Shown: positions 34,442 through 42,515 of the stretch, in pieces
Numbering within the stretch: the first letter of the stretch is position 1
Layout: every line of letters starts with the position of its first letter
Assembly: GCF_003429005.1 (NCBI RefSeq)
Contig: NZ_QVQV01000001.1
Span: forward strand, 248,001-312,000
From: Paraburkholderia sp. DHOC27
GTDB taxonomy: Bacteria; Pseudomonadota; Gammaproteobacteria; Burkholderiales; Burkholderiaceae
Direction: 5' to 3'
Length of the DNA stretch: 64,000 nucleotides
The notes under the pieces: model-generated
The model's database searches: none
What the model was told of the DNA's origin: nothing
Seen by the model: the letters and a program-made list of their open reading frames with translations, nothing else
Position numbers and translations under genes: made by a program

Positions 34442-34857
34442 TCGCCGCTCCAGTCGGCGGTCGAACCGTCGAAGCTCGATGTCACGTAAGAGGCGTCGTG
34501 CGCAGCGGGGGGCGTGCCCGTCAACACGAAGAACGACACCGCGAACGCGCCCGCCAGTCCTCCGGCGAGCCCGATTCCCGCGAACGCCGCGCCTTGCCAC
34601 CAGAGCCGCGCGCGCTGCCGTACTGGACGTCGCACCGGCGCCGTGGCGACGACGCGCTCAGCCAGCGCCCGATCCGGCGGCGCGACGGTGTGAGCCGTGA
34701 GCCAGAGGTCGAGGTCGGCCGACTCGGCCAGCGCCGCGCTTGCCTCGGCGGGGTGCAAGCGGGCCCAGGCCTCGGCCGCAGCGCGCTCGTCCCTCGGCCA
34801 GCGACGCGGATCGGCACCATAGGCAGCGACGATGGTCTGGAATCTCTCGGGTGTCAT
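34438..34857 (-). CDS. Anti-sigma-factor-like membrane protein
   Basis: A 139-residue protein with a single membrane span near residues 87-113 (GAAFAGIGLAGGLAGAFAV). The cytosolic N-terminal part has FQTIVAAYGADPRRWPRDER, similar to sequences of sigma-factor-binding membrane proteins in Burkholderiaceae. Start and stop overlap the neighbours by ATGA, giving a coupled sigma/anti-sigma/sensor unit. It lacks the HxxxCxxC zinc motif of ZAS anti-sigmas. Assignment rests mainly on position and topology. Confidence 0.65.
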   Translation of the reverse strand: MTPERFQTIVAAYGADPRRWPRDERAAAEAWARLHPAEASAALAESADLDLWLTAHTVAPPDRALAERVVATAPVRRPVRQRARLWWQGAAFAGIGLAGGLAGAFAVSFFVLTGTPPAAHDASYVTSSFDGSTADWSGE

Positions 34858-35558
34858 GGTGTGTCCTTGCTAAAACCGCTGCCCGCCAGTTGCGCGCGCA
34901 AATTCCGGCGCGCTCGCGCCAGCAGGCTTTCGAGGGCATCCACAGTGATGCCCATCAGGGCTGCCGCCTCGATGTTCGATAGTTCCTGATAGTAATTGAG
35001 CACCAGCGCCTCACGCTGGCGCGCCGGCAACGCGGCGAGCGCCGCCCGCACGCGCTCGTCGCGCACGCGCGTGTCGATCTGCAGATCGGGCAACGGCTGC
35101 GGGTCTGCCTCGTCGGGCACCTCCGCGACGGGATCTTCGCGACGTCCGCGCAAACGGTCATAACAGAGGTTCAGCGCCACGCGATGAATCCACGTGTCGA
35201 AGCGGGCCTCGCCCTCTTTCCAGTGCGGGGCCTGTTTCCAGATCCGCACGAACGCTTCCTGTGCGACGTCTTCCGCTTCCATACGGTCTCCCAGCATGCG
35301 CGTGGCGAGCGCGAGCAGACGCGGCAGCTTGCGCGACACCAGCGTGCGCACAGCGGCCGGGTCCTGCGCACCGACCCGTGCGACGAGTTCGGCGTCGGGG
35401 TCGCGCTCGTTCAACGGGCGCCGCCCGGCAGTGGGCGCGGCGTACGCAGCACGGCCCGCAGCGCCTTCATCAACGGTCTCACGACACCCACGTGTATCAC
35501 TTGCCCTGCTCCCTGAGATGCGCCTTACTACTGTGGGCTCGTTAGAAGTTCTACTCAT
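34854..35558 (-). CDS. ECF RNA polymerase sigma factor
   Basis: A 234-residue frame from ATG 35558. Region 2 is clear (LPRLLALATRMLGDRMEAEDVAQEAFVRIWKQ and FDTWIHRVALNLCYDRLRG), as is region 4 (LAALPARQREALVLNYYQELSNIEAAALMGITVDALESLLARARR). About 45 residues before region 2 are poorly conserved, so the true start may be later than 35558. First gene of a coupled cluster with an anti-sigma-like protein and a periplasmic sensor. Confidence 0.9.
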   Translation of the reverse strand: MSRTSNEPTVVRRISGSRASDTRGCRETVDEGAAGRAAYAAPTAGRRPLNERDPDAELVARVGAQDPAAVRTLVSRKLPRLLALATRMLGDRMEAEDVAQEAFVRIWKQAPHWKEGEARFDTWIHRVALNLCYDRLRGRREDPVAEVPDEADPQPLPDLQIDTRVRDERVRAALAALPARQREALVLNYYQELSNIEAAALMGITVDALESLLARARRNLRAQLAGSGFSKDTP

Positions 35559-35661
35559 CGAAGGCCGCAGGCTTTTTGAAGCCTTTCTGAAGCCTGTTTG
35601 AATACTTTGTGCAGCCGTGTTCAAAGGGTCGAGGATGGTTGGCACCAGCCTGCTTCGAGAA

Positions 35662-35766
35662 TCAATAAACGACGACCGCCGGATGGTAATACGCCGGGCG
35701 CTCCGGCACCACCACGCAGCCGGACAAGGTCGCCGCTACCAGCGCGAGAAGTAAAAGGGTTTTCAT
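35662..35766 (-). CDS. Tiny lipoprotein (34 residues)
   Basis: A short frame beginning MKTLLLLALVAATLSGC: a signal peptide with lipobox LSGC at residues 14-17, then a short Val/Pro/Tyr-rich tail ending HPAVVVY. The ATG is at 35764-35766 and the stop at 35662-35664. Lipidated micro-proteins of this kind are common in Burkholderiaceae envelopes. It is next to the YXWGXW protein. No strong ribosome site, so moderate confidence. Confidence 0.6.
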   Translation of the reverse strand: MKTLLLLALVAATLSGCVVVPERPAYYHPAVVVY

Positions 35767-35923
35767 CACAGGTTGCCTGATTGAGTGGGACGATGAGTGA
35801 GACGACCTGAGCCGCTCGCCTGCGTGAAGCGCAGGCGAGTGCAGAGGTGCTCCCGGTTGGATGGATCAGCCGGCCAGCGTCAACCGTCAACGGTCAACGC
35901 TCGGCCGGCGGACGGCCGCGAGC

Positions 35924-36223
35924 TCAGGCCCAGTGGCCTTCGATCCAGCGCCAGCGCGGGCCGCGCTGTGCCCAGTGTCCGGGTACCCAGTGATAGCCGG
36001 CGCGCACCATCTGCCAGTGGCCAGGCGCCCACACGTATTGGCCGCGCTCCCAGCGCCAGTGGCCGTTGTCCCAGACATAGCCGGGGCGCGGGGCCGGCAT
36101 GACTTCCACGCGCGGCGGCGGCGGCGCTGCCGGCGCGATGATCACGGCCTGCGCGAACGAGGCGGACGCAGCAAGCGATACCGTGGCGGTAACGAAAAGG
36201 CGTGCGAGGGTCGAATTTTTCAT
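35924..36223 (-). CDS. YXWGXW-repeat secreted protein
   Basis: A 99-residue protein with a signal peptide (LFVTATVSLAASASFAQA) followed by a Pro-rich linker and three to four repeats of the type GYVWxxGHWxW / YVWAPGHW / YHWVPGHW / WIEGHWA, the BcpO-related YXWGXW repeat. ATG 36223 has GGGAGAG upstream; the longer frame to 36409 is rejected. Probably an exported, possibly surface, small protein of unknown role. Confidence 0.85.
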   Translation of the reverse strand: MKNSTLARLFVTATVSLAASASFAQAVIIAPAAPPPPRVEVMPAPRPGYVWDNGHWRWERGQYVWAPGHWQMVRAGYHWVPGHWAQRGPRWRWIEGHWA

Positions 36224-36314
36224 GTCACTCTCCCAAGGGTTCAAGAAACACGGATTGGCTCCGTTTATCCTTGAACGCAGCGGCCGGGGAAAATCCGTCG
36301 CCAATTTGTGAAAA

Positions 36315-36357
36315 TTTTTTTGCGGCCTTTTTTGCGCGGCTTTTTTGTGCGGCTTTT
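36315..36357. repeat. 13-bp T-rich tandem repeat
   Basis: Runs of 6-7 T followed by a GCGGC-type core recur at 36315, 36328 and 36341, with a shorter fourth T-run at 36354, a period of 13 bp. They lie in the 318-bp gap 36224-36541 between the YXWGXW gene and the AraC gene, about 100 bp upstream of the former. Slippage-prone; any effect would be on promoter strength. Nothing else stands out in this gap. Confidence 0.6.
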
Positions 36358-36541
36358 CTATCAGTTCACGCGCATGATGGCGCGGGTTGGAACTGCTGGA
36401 TTGCTTCACGCGGCGTGGCTCGCGCTATCCTATGGTGCGGTTCTTCTGGCCGTACCTCGCGGTTTGCGTCTTGCCGTTCGCCCCTTGGCGTTTGCCCTTC
36501 TCTGCCACTCACACTCGAACACGAACCCACCCGAACGACCC

Positions 36542-37339
36542 ATGCCGGAAGCCCGCCCGCCCGAACTGCCTGAAGACGATGACGCGCGCTCGCTGGCGCG
36601 CCACTATCCCCGTGGAATGCGTATTGATCCGCACTCGCACACCTGGGCTCAGGTGCTCTATGCGGTGGCGGGGGTCATGTGGGTCGAGGTCGGGCGTGAG
36701 GCGCTGGTGGTGCCGCCGCAACGCGCCGTGTGGTTGCCGGCGGGCGCGGTGCATTCCATTCATATGATGAGCGAGGTGGAGATGCGCAATCTCTACCTGC
36801 ATCAACGCAACGTCCATCACCTGAGCCAGCACAGCGATGTGTTCGAAATGAATGGCCTGCTGCGCGAACTCATCACGACCATTGCCGAGTACGAACATAA
36901 CCACGCGCGCGACGACGTCTATCTCGAGACCGCCTACAAGCTGGCGATGCTGGAACTCGCGCACGCGCCGCGCTGGCCGCTGCGCATTCCGCTGCCGGAT
37001 ACGTCGGAAGCATCGGATCGCCGGCTCGACGCGCTCTGCCGCGCGGTGATCGACAACCCCTCCATCGACATCAGCTTCGAACAGCACGCGGCGGCGGTAG
37101 GCGCGAGCGTGCGCACGCTCGCGCGCCTCTTCACGCGCGAACTCGGCATTGGCTTCGCCGAATGGCGCCGTCAGGTGCAATTGGCGGTCGCGGTGTCGGG
37201 TCTGGCGGAAGGGCGCCCGGTTGGCAGCATCGCGCGTTCGCTCGGCTACCTGCCCAGCAGCTTCAGCGATATGTTCCGCCGCGAACTGGGTGCATCGCCC
37301 ACGGCGTTCGATCCGCGGGAGACGCTGGGGGCGGTTTGA
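36542..37339 (+). CDS. AraC-family transcriptional regulator
   Basis: A 265-residue regulator with an N-terminal cupin-like sensor (IDPHSHTWAQVLYAVAGVMWVEVG, VVPPQRAVWLPAGAVHSIHM) and a C-terminal AraC DNA-binding domain (VGASVRTLARLFTRELGIGFAEWRRQVQLA, VGSIARSLGYLPSSFSDMFRRELGASP). ATG 36542 is taken; a GTG frame from 36308 crosses the T-rich repeat and is not convincing. It precedes the AT-rich repeat block and quinone oxidoreductase, likely its targets. Confidence 0.9.
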   Translation: MPEARPPELPEDDDARSLARHYPRGMRIDPHSHTWAQVLYAVAGVMWVEVGREALVVPPQRAVWLPAGAVHSIHMMSEVEMRNLYLHQRNVHHLSQHSDVFEMNGLLRELITTIAEYEHNHARDDVYLETAYKLAMLELAHAPRWPLRIPLPDTSEASDRRLDALCRAVIDNPSIDISFEQHAAAVGASVRTLARLFTRELGIGFAEWRRQVQLAVAVSGLAEGRPVGSIARSLGYLPSSFSDMFRRELGASPTAFDPRETLGAV

Positions 37340-37376
37340 CCGTGTTCATGGGGCTGGCGCAGGGTCGGATGCTCGC

Positions 37377-37431
37377 GATATTTTTTTCTTGTTATTTAAC
37401 GTTTGACGCGACATAGCAAGAAAAAAATATC
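37377..37431. promoter_or_regulatory. AT-rich inverted repeat upstream of the quinone oxidoreductase
   Basis: GATATTTTTTTCTTG (37377-37391) is exactly inverted as CAAGAAAAAAATATC (37417-37431), extendable by four bases with one mismatch. It lies in the 332-bp gap between the AraC-type regulator and the oxidoreductase and is strikingly AT-rich for this genome. Candidate operator for the AraC-type regulator, or a cruciform-forming site. Confidence 0.6.
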
Positions 37432-37497
37432 CACCCATGCAGGCGAGATGTCCATTTGACGGGGCGCTCCGACCAGTCATCCAAGCTGATTGCTGCA

Positions 37498-37515
37498 GAT
37501 ATTTTTTTCCTGTTA
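37498..37515 (+). promoter_or_regulatory. Third copy of the AT-rich motif
   Basis: GATATTTTTTTCCTGTTA repeats the left arm of the 37377 element in the same orientation with one change in the shared 18 bases, 121 bp further on and 157 bp before the oxidoreductase start. Three copies in one gap argue for a protein-binding site. Confidence 0.55.
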
Positions 37516-37671
37516 ATTCTGCCTATCGCGGCCGTGGCCTGAAAAACGCGAGGTTTCCCCCTCCCTGTCCGAAATTCGAAACTCCTTGTCTCAACGCCCC
37601 CACGCCGGACACCTAGAATGGCTTTCATCGCTGCACCACGCAGCAGCCATTTACCGATCAGGAGCGTCGTC

Positions 37672-38634
37672 ATGAAAGCAATCCAGTTCAAGACCTTCGG
37701 CAGCCCCGACGTACTCGAATACGTCGACGTACCCACCCCTTCCGCCGACGCCGATAGCGCCATCGTGCAGCTCAAGAGCGCCTCGGTGAACCCGAGCGAC
37801 GTCAAGAACGTCTCCGGCCATTTCGGACACACGGTGCTGCCCCGCACGCCCGGGCGCGATTTCAGCGGCGTGGTCGTCGAGGGCCCGCAAGACTGGCTCG
37901 GTGCTGAAGTGTGGGGCACGGGCGGCGATATCGGTTTCACCCGCGACGGCACTCACGCGCAATTCATCAAGATTCCCGTGGCCGCGCTCTCGCGCAAGCC
38001 CTCTACGCTGAGCCATGAACAGGCGTCGGCCATCGGCGTCAATTTCGTGGTGGCCTGGCTCGGCACCGTCAGCTACGCGCAATTGCAGCCGGGCGAGACC
38101 ATCGCCGTGATCGGCGCCGGCGGCGGCGTCGGCGGCGCGGTGGTGCAGATCGCCAAGGCGCGCGGCTGTCGCGTGATTGCGGTGGACCGTCAGCCGCTAC
38201 AGCCAGCAACGCCCGCCGGTCGTCTTGCCGACGAATTCGTGACCTTCGACGAGCACGCTGGCGAGCGCGTCAAGGCGCTGACCGGCGGCGGGGTGGACGT
38301 GGTGTACGACGCCGTGGGCGGCGTCGCATTCGAAATCGCGCTGTCGCTCGTGAAAACCCGCGGCCGGGTGGTCGAAATCAGCGCCACCGGCAAGCGCCGC
38401 GTCGACTTCGATCTGATCGACTTCTATCACAACGAGACACAACTGTTCGGCACGGATAGCGCGAAGCTCGGCGTCGCCGAATCCGCCCCGTTGATGACCG
38501 CGCTCGTCGAAGGCTTCGAGAGCGGCGCCCTGCAAGCGCCGCTCATCGCGCAAAGCTTTCCGCTCGAAAAGGCGCAGGCCGCCTATGAAGCCGTCGCTGC
38601 CGGTACGCGCGGCCGCGTCGTCATCACCATGTGA
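37672..38634 (+). CDS. NADPH:quinone oxidoreductase-like zinc-independent alcohol dehydrogenase
   Basis: A 320-residue medium-chain dehydrogenase/reductase of the quinone oxidoreductase group. MKAIQFKTFGSPDVLEYVDVP, LPRTPGRDFSGVVVEG (about 56-71) and AVIGAGGGVGGAVVQIAKARG (cofactor fold, about 143-163) are typical, and zinc-ligand Cys residues are absent. ATG 37672 follows a GGAGCGTCGTC site. It may reduce quinones or alpha,beta-unsaturated carbonyls. Probably regulated by the upstream AraC protein through the AT-rich motif. Confidence 0.9.
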   Translation: MKAIQFKTFGSPDVLEYVDVPTPSADADSAIVQLKSASVNPSDVKNVSGHFGHTVLPRTPGRDFSGVVVEGPQDWLGAEVWGTGGDIGFTRDGTHAQFIKIPVAALSRKPSTLSHEQASAIGVNFVVAWLGTVSYAQLQPGETIAVIGAGGGVGGAVVQIAKARGCRVIAVDRQPLQPATPAGRLADEFVTFDEHAGERVKALTGGGVDVVYDAVGGVAFEIALSLVKTRGRVVEISATGKRRVDFDLIDFYHNETQLFGTDSAKLGVAESAPLMTALVEGFESGALQAPLIAQSFPLEKAQAAYEAVAAGTRGRVVITM

Positions 38635-38699
38635 GGAAACCGATTCGCGGTGGGACGCACCGGATGCGTCTTTCGCCGAGCTCTAGGGGCATATCAGTC

Positions 38700-38876
38700 A
38701 TGAAAGCGTATTTTGTGTCGTTGATGGTGGGTCTGGTGGTCGGCGTGTTCTACAACGTGCTCAGCGTGAAGTCGCCGGCGCCGCCCACCATCGCGCTGGT
38801 CGGGCTGCTCGGCATGCTGGGCGGCGAACATCTGATTCTGCTGGTGCGCTCGCTGCTGGGGTTGAGCGTCAACTGA
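38700..38876 (+). CDS. XapX-domain small membrane protein
   Basis: A 58-residue protein with two membrane spans (AYFVSLMVGLVVGVFYNVL and TIALVGLLGMLGGEHLILLV), matching the XapX (DUF1427) family: YxxSLxxGxxVGxxYxxLxVxSPAPPxxALxGLLGMLxGE. ATG 38700, 63 bp after the oxidoreductase stop. Often found beside dehydrogenases or MFS genes. Function unknown. Confidence 0.8.
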   Translation: MKAYFVSLMVGLVVGVFYNVLSVKSPAPPTIALVGLLGMLGGEHLILLVRSLLGLSVN

Positions 38877-39044
38877 CTGGCCGGGCGAAATGGTTCGTCC
38901 GGCACCGTACAACACAGCTGCACAGGGTCTGATACGCTTCGGGACTGCGGATTCGATGTTCGACACGCGGGCGCTTTGCCGCTCGCCGTTCATATCGTGG
39001 TCCGCCAAAAGAAAACGACTAGTCAGTTTGCCCCGGAGTGTTGC

Positions 39045-39638
39045 ATGTCAGATGAATTCGAAGTGCACGGACCGCACGACCACGCGGTAGAGCACGTGGG
39101 TGCCGGGCACGGCGCCCATCACGATGAGGATCCGTTTGCGAGCCGCATGGCTGTCATGACTGCGATCCTCGCGACCATTGGCGCGATCTACGCCTACCAG
39201 AGCGGCACCAGCGAAAATCTGGCGCTCTATTACAAGAACGAAGCGGCCATCAAGAAGACCGAAGCGGCGAATCAATGGTCGTATTACCAGGCCAAAGGCG
39301 AAAAAGAAAATCTCGCTGAGCTGGGTGCGGCCTTGTCGAGCCCCGGCAGTGACGCGCACGCCAAATTCGCCGCGGACGTCGAAAAATACAAGCAGCAGAA
39401 AGAGCCGATCCGCGCCAACGCGGAAGCCATTGAAAAAGACGTGGCCAATAACGACGCGCAAAGTGAACATCTTTTGCATGGCCACCATCGCTGGGCGCAG
39501 GCCACTACGCTGATCCAGATTTCCATCGCACTCACGGCCATCACGCTGCTGACGCGCAAGAAGTGGCTGCGCAATCTCTCGCTCGGCGTAGCGGCACTGG
39601 GCATCGTGTTTGGTGGACTGGCGTTTCTTTCTCTGTGA
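39045..39638 (+). CDS. DUF4337 membrane protein
   Basis: A 197-residue protein. The His-rich N-terminus (EVHGPHDHAVEHVGAGHGAHH, residues about 5-25) could bind metal. A membrane span MAVMTAILATIGAIYAYQSG is followed by NQWSYYQAKGEKENLAEL and helical linker, then two C-terminal spans (LIQISIALTAITLLTR, LSLGVAALGIVFGGLAFLSL). This order is typical of DUF4337. CCGGAG lies upstream of ATG 39045. Function unknown. Confidence 0.85.
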   Translation: MSDEFEVHGPHDHAVEHVGAGHGAHHDEDPFASRMAVMTAILATIGAIYAYQSGTSENLALYYKNEAAIKKTEAANQWSYYQAKGEKENLAELGAALSSPGSDAHAKFAADVEKYKQQKEPIRANAEAIEKDVANNDAQSEHLLHGHHRWAQATTLIQISIALTAITLLTRKKWLRNLSLGVAALGIVFGGLAFLSL

Positions 39639-39673
39639 CGCGCGCCTCCGGTTGCGACGCCATTTAGTTCGCA

Positions 39674-39717
39674 GTCCGTTTGATTCCACAAATCCTATTG
39701 CGTGACTTCAAACGGAC
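39674..39717. terminator. Inverted repeat between convergent genes
   Basis: GTCCGTTTGA (39674-39683) and TCAAACGGAC (39708-39717) pair perfectly over a 24-base loop. The right arm includes the ECF stop codon. Likely shared terminator of the DUF4337 and sigma-factor genes. Confidence 0.4.
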
Positions 39718-40988
39718 ATCCCGCGCGCACGCTCCAGCAGCAGTTCACGTTCGCGTGCGTTGTGCGTCATGCCCGCGGCGCGTTCGAATTCCGCGCGCGC
39801 TTCTTCCATACGCCCCAGTTTTGCCAGCAGATCGCCGCGCACGCTGGGCAACCAGTGGTAATGCGCGAGGGTGCGATCGGCGGCGAGCGAGTCGACCAGT
39901 TCGAGCGCGGCTGCCGGACCCGACGCCATACCCACCGCCACCGCGCGGTTCAACTCCACCACGGGCGACGGACTCACCTGCGCGAGCGCATCGTACAGCG
40001 CGACGATCTGCGCCCAGTCGGTTTGCGCGGCCGTGCGAGCGCGCGCGTGACACGCAGCCAGCGCCGCTTGCAACGCATATGGACCGCTCGCCCCACCGAG
40101 TCTTTGCGCACGTTCGAGCGCCGCAAAGCCGCGACGGATCAGCAAGTTGTCCCAACGGCTGCGGTCCTGATCGAGCAGCAGCACCGGGCGCCCTTGTGCA
40201 TCGGTGCGCGCGTGGGTCCGAGAGGCCTGAATCTCCATCAGCGCGACGAGGCCGTGTACCTCGCTTTCGTCGGGCACGAGGCCCGCGAGTACGCGGCCCA
40301 GACGCAGCGCCTCTTCGCAGAGCGCCGGGCGCATCCAGTCATCGCCCGCGGTGGCCGAATAACCTTCGTTGAAGATCAGATAGATCACCTGCAACACCGA
40401 GGCCAGACGGCTTGCACGCGCATCTGCCTGCGGCACCTCGAACGGCACTTTGGCAGCACTCAGCGTGCGTTTGGCGCGCACGATCCGTTGCGCGATGGTG
40501 GGCTCGGCCACCAGAAACGCGCGGGCGATTTCGTCGGTGGTCAGGCCGCCCAGCAGACGCAGCGTGAGCGCGACGCGCGCGTCGGTGGAGAGCACCGGAT
40601 GGCACGCGGTAAAGACCAGTCGCAGAAGATCGTCGCCGATATCGTCTGCGCGCGCCGCATCGAGTGCATCGACAAAGTCCGGCACGAGGTGGGCCTCCTG
40701 CGCATCGAGATCGCGGCCAAGCTCTTCACGCTTGCGCGCATGCAACCCTTCCTGGCGCAAGCGGTCGAGCGCGCGGTGTTTGGCCGTGGTCATCAACCAG
40801 GCGCCCGGATTGTCCGGCACACCGGTGGCGGGCCAGTGTTCGAGCGCCGCGACCAGCGCGTCCTGCGCAAGGTCCTCCGCCACACCCACGTCGCGCACCA
40901 TGCGTGCCACGCACGCCACGACCTTCGCTGACTCGATTCGCCAGACGGCTTCGATGGCGCGGTGCGTGGCGGCTGACGTCACGGGCAT
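39708..40988 (-). CDS. ECF42-type RNA polymerase sigma factor with C-terminal extension
   Basis: A 426-residue sigma factor, about twice a normal ECF. Regions 2 and 4 are at the N-terminus (VEDLAQDALVAALEHWP-type region 2 reads VAEDLAQDALVAALEHW, LMTTAKHRALDRLR; region 4 TLRLLGGLTTDEIARAFLVAEPTIAQRIVRAKRTL). The remaining 220 residues form a TPR-like helical domain (YSATAGDDWMRPALCEEALRLGRVLAGL, ELNRAVAVGMASGPAAAL), typical of the ECF42 group. Stop and start abut a DGPF/YciI gene, the genomic partner of this group. The C-terminal domain replaces an anti-sigma factor in regulation. Confidence 0.9.
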   Translation of the reverse strand: MPVTSAATHRAIEAVWRIESAKVVACVARMVRDVGVAEDLAQDALVAALEHWPATGVPDNPGAWLMTTAKHRALDRLRQEGLHARKREELGRDLDAQEAHLVPDFVDALDAARADDIGDDLLRLVFTACHPVLSTDARVALTLRLLGGLTTDEIARAFLVAEPTIAQRIVRAKRTLSAAKVPFEVPQADARASRLASVLQVIYLIFNEGYSATAGDDWMRPALCEEALRLGRVLAGLVPDESEVHGLVALMEIQASRTHARTDAQGRPVLLLDQDRSRWDNLLIRRGFAALERAQRLGGASGPYALQAALAACHARARTAAQTDWAQIVALYDALAQVSPSPVVELNRAVAVGMASGPAAALELVDSLAADRTLAHYHWLPSVRGDLLAKLGRMEEARAEFERAAGMTHNARERELLLERARGMSV

Positions 40989-41402
40989 TCAGCGTCTCAC
41001 CGCATCCAGTTGACGGAAGCGCTCCAGTGCCGGGCCCGGCTTGAAATCGTCCAGCTCGAACAGTTGACGCACCTCGATTTCGCCATCGGCGTGTTCGCCA
41101 AACGGCGCCGGGAAGCGTCGCGCCCATTCGACGGCTTCTTCGCGCGAGCGGACCTGGATCAGCGTGTAGCCTGCCACCAGCTCCTTGGTCTCAGCAAACG
41201 GTCCATCGATCACCGTGCGCTGGCCCTGTGCATAGCGAATGCGCCAGCCCTTCGAACTCGGTTGTAAACCGGTGGCGTCGAGCAGGACGCCGGCCTTCGC
41301 CAGTTCCTCGTGATAGGCGCCCATCACGGCCATCAGGGATTCCTCCGGCATGGCGCCGGATTCGCTGAACGCGGTCGCCTTGACGATGATCATGAATCGC
41401 AT
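40989..41402 (-). CDS. YciI-related DGPF-motif protein (ECF42 partner)
   Basis: A 137-residue alpha-beta barrel protein of the YCII family with the DGPF signature in TVIDGPFAETKELVAGYTLI. The N-terminus MRFMIIVKATAFSESGAMP starts at ATG 41402 and the stop abuts the sigma gene (40988). Co-transcription with ECF42 is a known association; the biochemical role of DGPF proteins is not settled. Confidence 0.9.
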   Translation of the reverse strand: MRFMIIVKATAFSESGAMPEESLMAVMGAYHEELAKAGVLLDATGLQPSSKGWRIRYAQGQRTVIDGPFAETKELVAGYTLIQVRSREEAVEWARRFPAPFGEHADGEIEVRQLFELDDFKPGPALERFRQLDAVRR

Positions 41403-41616
41403 GGTCGTTTCTCCTGGTTGCCGTGGCGTAGTGGTGTCGTGGTTCGTAGAGTCATCTCGGCGCGTGTGTATTGGGCGGTGCGCTCTGGTCTATCCCGCAT
41501 CGCCTGCAGACGCTTCACCTCTACGACGAGCCGCCAACGCACGAATCGACATGGCGTTGCGCGCGCCGAGGGAAAACCCTGGCGCGAGATCGCGACAAGC
41601 GGCGCTCACGCGCCGA

Positions 41617-41970
41617 TCATTGGTAGCACGGGCCGATCTCGCGCACTTCTATCGAGCACCAAGTGGCTGCGGGACACGCCGCGCCGATCGCCACCGCTTC
41701 TTCGCGCGTATCGCAGTTCAGCAGCAGAAAACCGCCCACCATTTCTTTCGCTTCCGCGAACGGGCCGTCGATCAGTCGACGCTCGCCATTGCGCACCTCC
41801 ACCCGCACGCCCTCGCGGGTCGACTTGAGCGACTCACACGCGACCAGCACGCCACGCTCCTTGAGCGTCGCAGCGTAGTTCGCCATCTCTTCGTAGCGTG
41901 CGCGCCCTTCGTCGTCGCTGCGCCCGGCGCGTTGATGAATGGGTTCCACCACCAGCAACAGGTAAGCCAT
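41617..41970 (-). CDS. Second YciI-related DGPF-motif protein
   Basis: A 117-residue YCII-family protein with RLIDGPFAEAKEMVGGFLLL. ATG 41970 has GGAG 6 bases upstream and is preferred to the ATG four codons earlier. It is a diverged paralogue of the neighbouring DGPF protein, about 214 bp upstream of it on the same strand, so the ECF42 unit has two partners. The gap 41403-41616 has no further gene. Confidence 0.85.
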   Translation of the reverse strand: MAYLLLVVEPIHQRAGRSDDEGRARYEEMANYAATLKERGVLVACESLKSTREGVRVEVRNGERRLIDGPFAEAKEMVGGFLLLNCDTREEAVAIGAACPAATWCSIEVREIGPCYQ

Positions 41971-42326
41971 ACGAAACTCCATCAAATCGCCGTGCCACGT
42001 GACGGGTAATCGAACCGTGCCTGACTGTGCCGTCTTTTTTGTGCACACAGCGTGCACGCAGCGAAGAGGCACTGCTAAGGCAAACGCAAAGTCAAACGCG
42101 AAGGCAGAGGCGATGCAAGGTTGGGGAAAGGCAGTCTAGCAAGCACCGTGTGTCCAAAGCAATCCGGCCGCGCGCATATGGACGATGCAACGTGGGTAGC
42201 GTGGTACTGGATAAGCGTGACACAAGATCGCCGGGTGGTTGCTGCGGCGCGGCATCCCGTGACGGAGTCCCACGGCACACGGATTGCTTTAGTCCTGCTA
42301 TCAAAAAACAAAATGTGGAGGTTGAA
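41971..42326. other. Intergenic region with a distant inverted repeat
   Basis: 356 bp without a convincing gene. AAAGCAATCCG (42156-42166) is exactly inverted as CGGATTGCTTT (42280-42290), 113 bases apart; the right copy lies just upstream of the lipoprotein promoter area. No clear sigma-70 elements were found. Confidence 0.35.
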
Positions 42327-42515
42327 ATGAACAGTCGAATCAGGTGGATGGGCGTCGCCACGCTAGTCGTACTGGCATCGCTCGCGACGGGGTGCACGGT
42401 TGGCGGCGCTGCGGCCGGGGGAGTAATCGGCAACGAGGCGACCAATCACAGCACGGCGGGTACAGTAGGCGGCGCGGTGGCAGGCGGCGTGGTGGGTTAC
42501 GAACTTGGTAAGTAG
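42327..42515 (+). CDS. Glycine-zipper lipoprotein (OsmB-like)
   Basis: A 62-residue lipoprotein: signal peptide and lipobox LATGC (Cys23), then two Gly/Ala-rich zipper stretches (VGGAAAGGVIGNEATN and AGTVGGAVAGGVVGYELGK). GGAGG lies 6 bases upstream of ATG 42327. It resembles OsmB and Rick_17kDa-like outer-membrane proteins linked to osmotic or envelope stress. Confidence 0.85.
   Translation: MNSRIRWMGVATLVVLASLATGCTVGGAAAGGVIGNEATNHSTAGTVGGAVAGGVVGYELGK

Noticed and set aside
36308-36541. Early GTG start of the AraC gene
   Set aside because: It translates the T-rich repeat into a Phe/Leu/Arg-rich peptide unlike AraC N-termini; ATG 36542 fits better.
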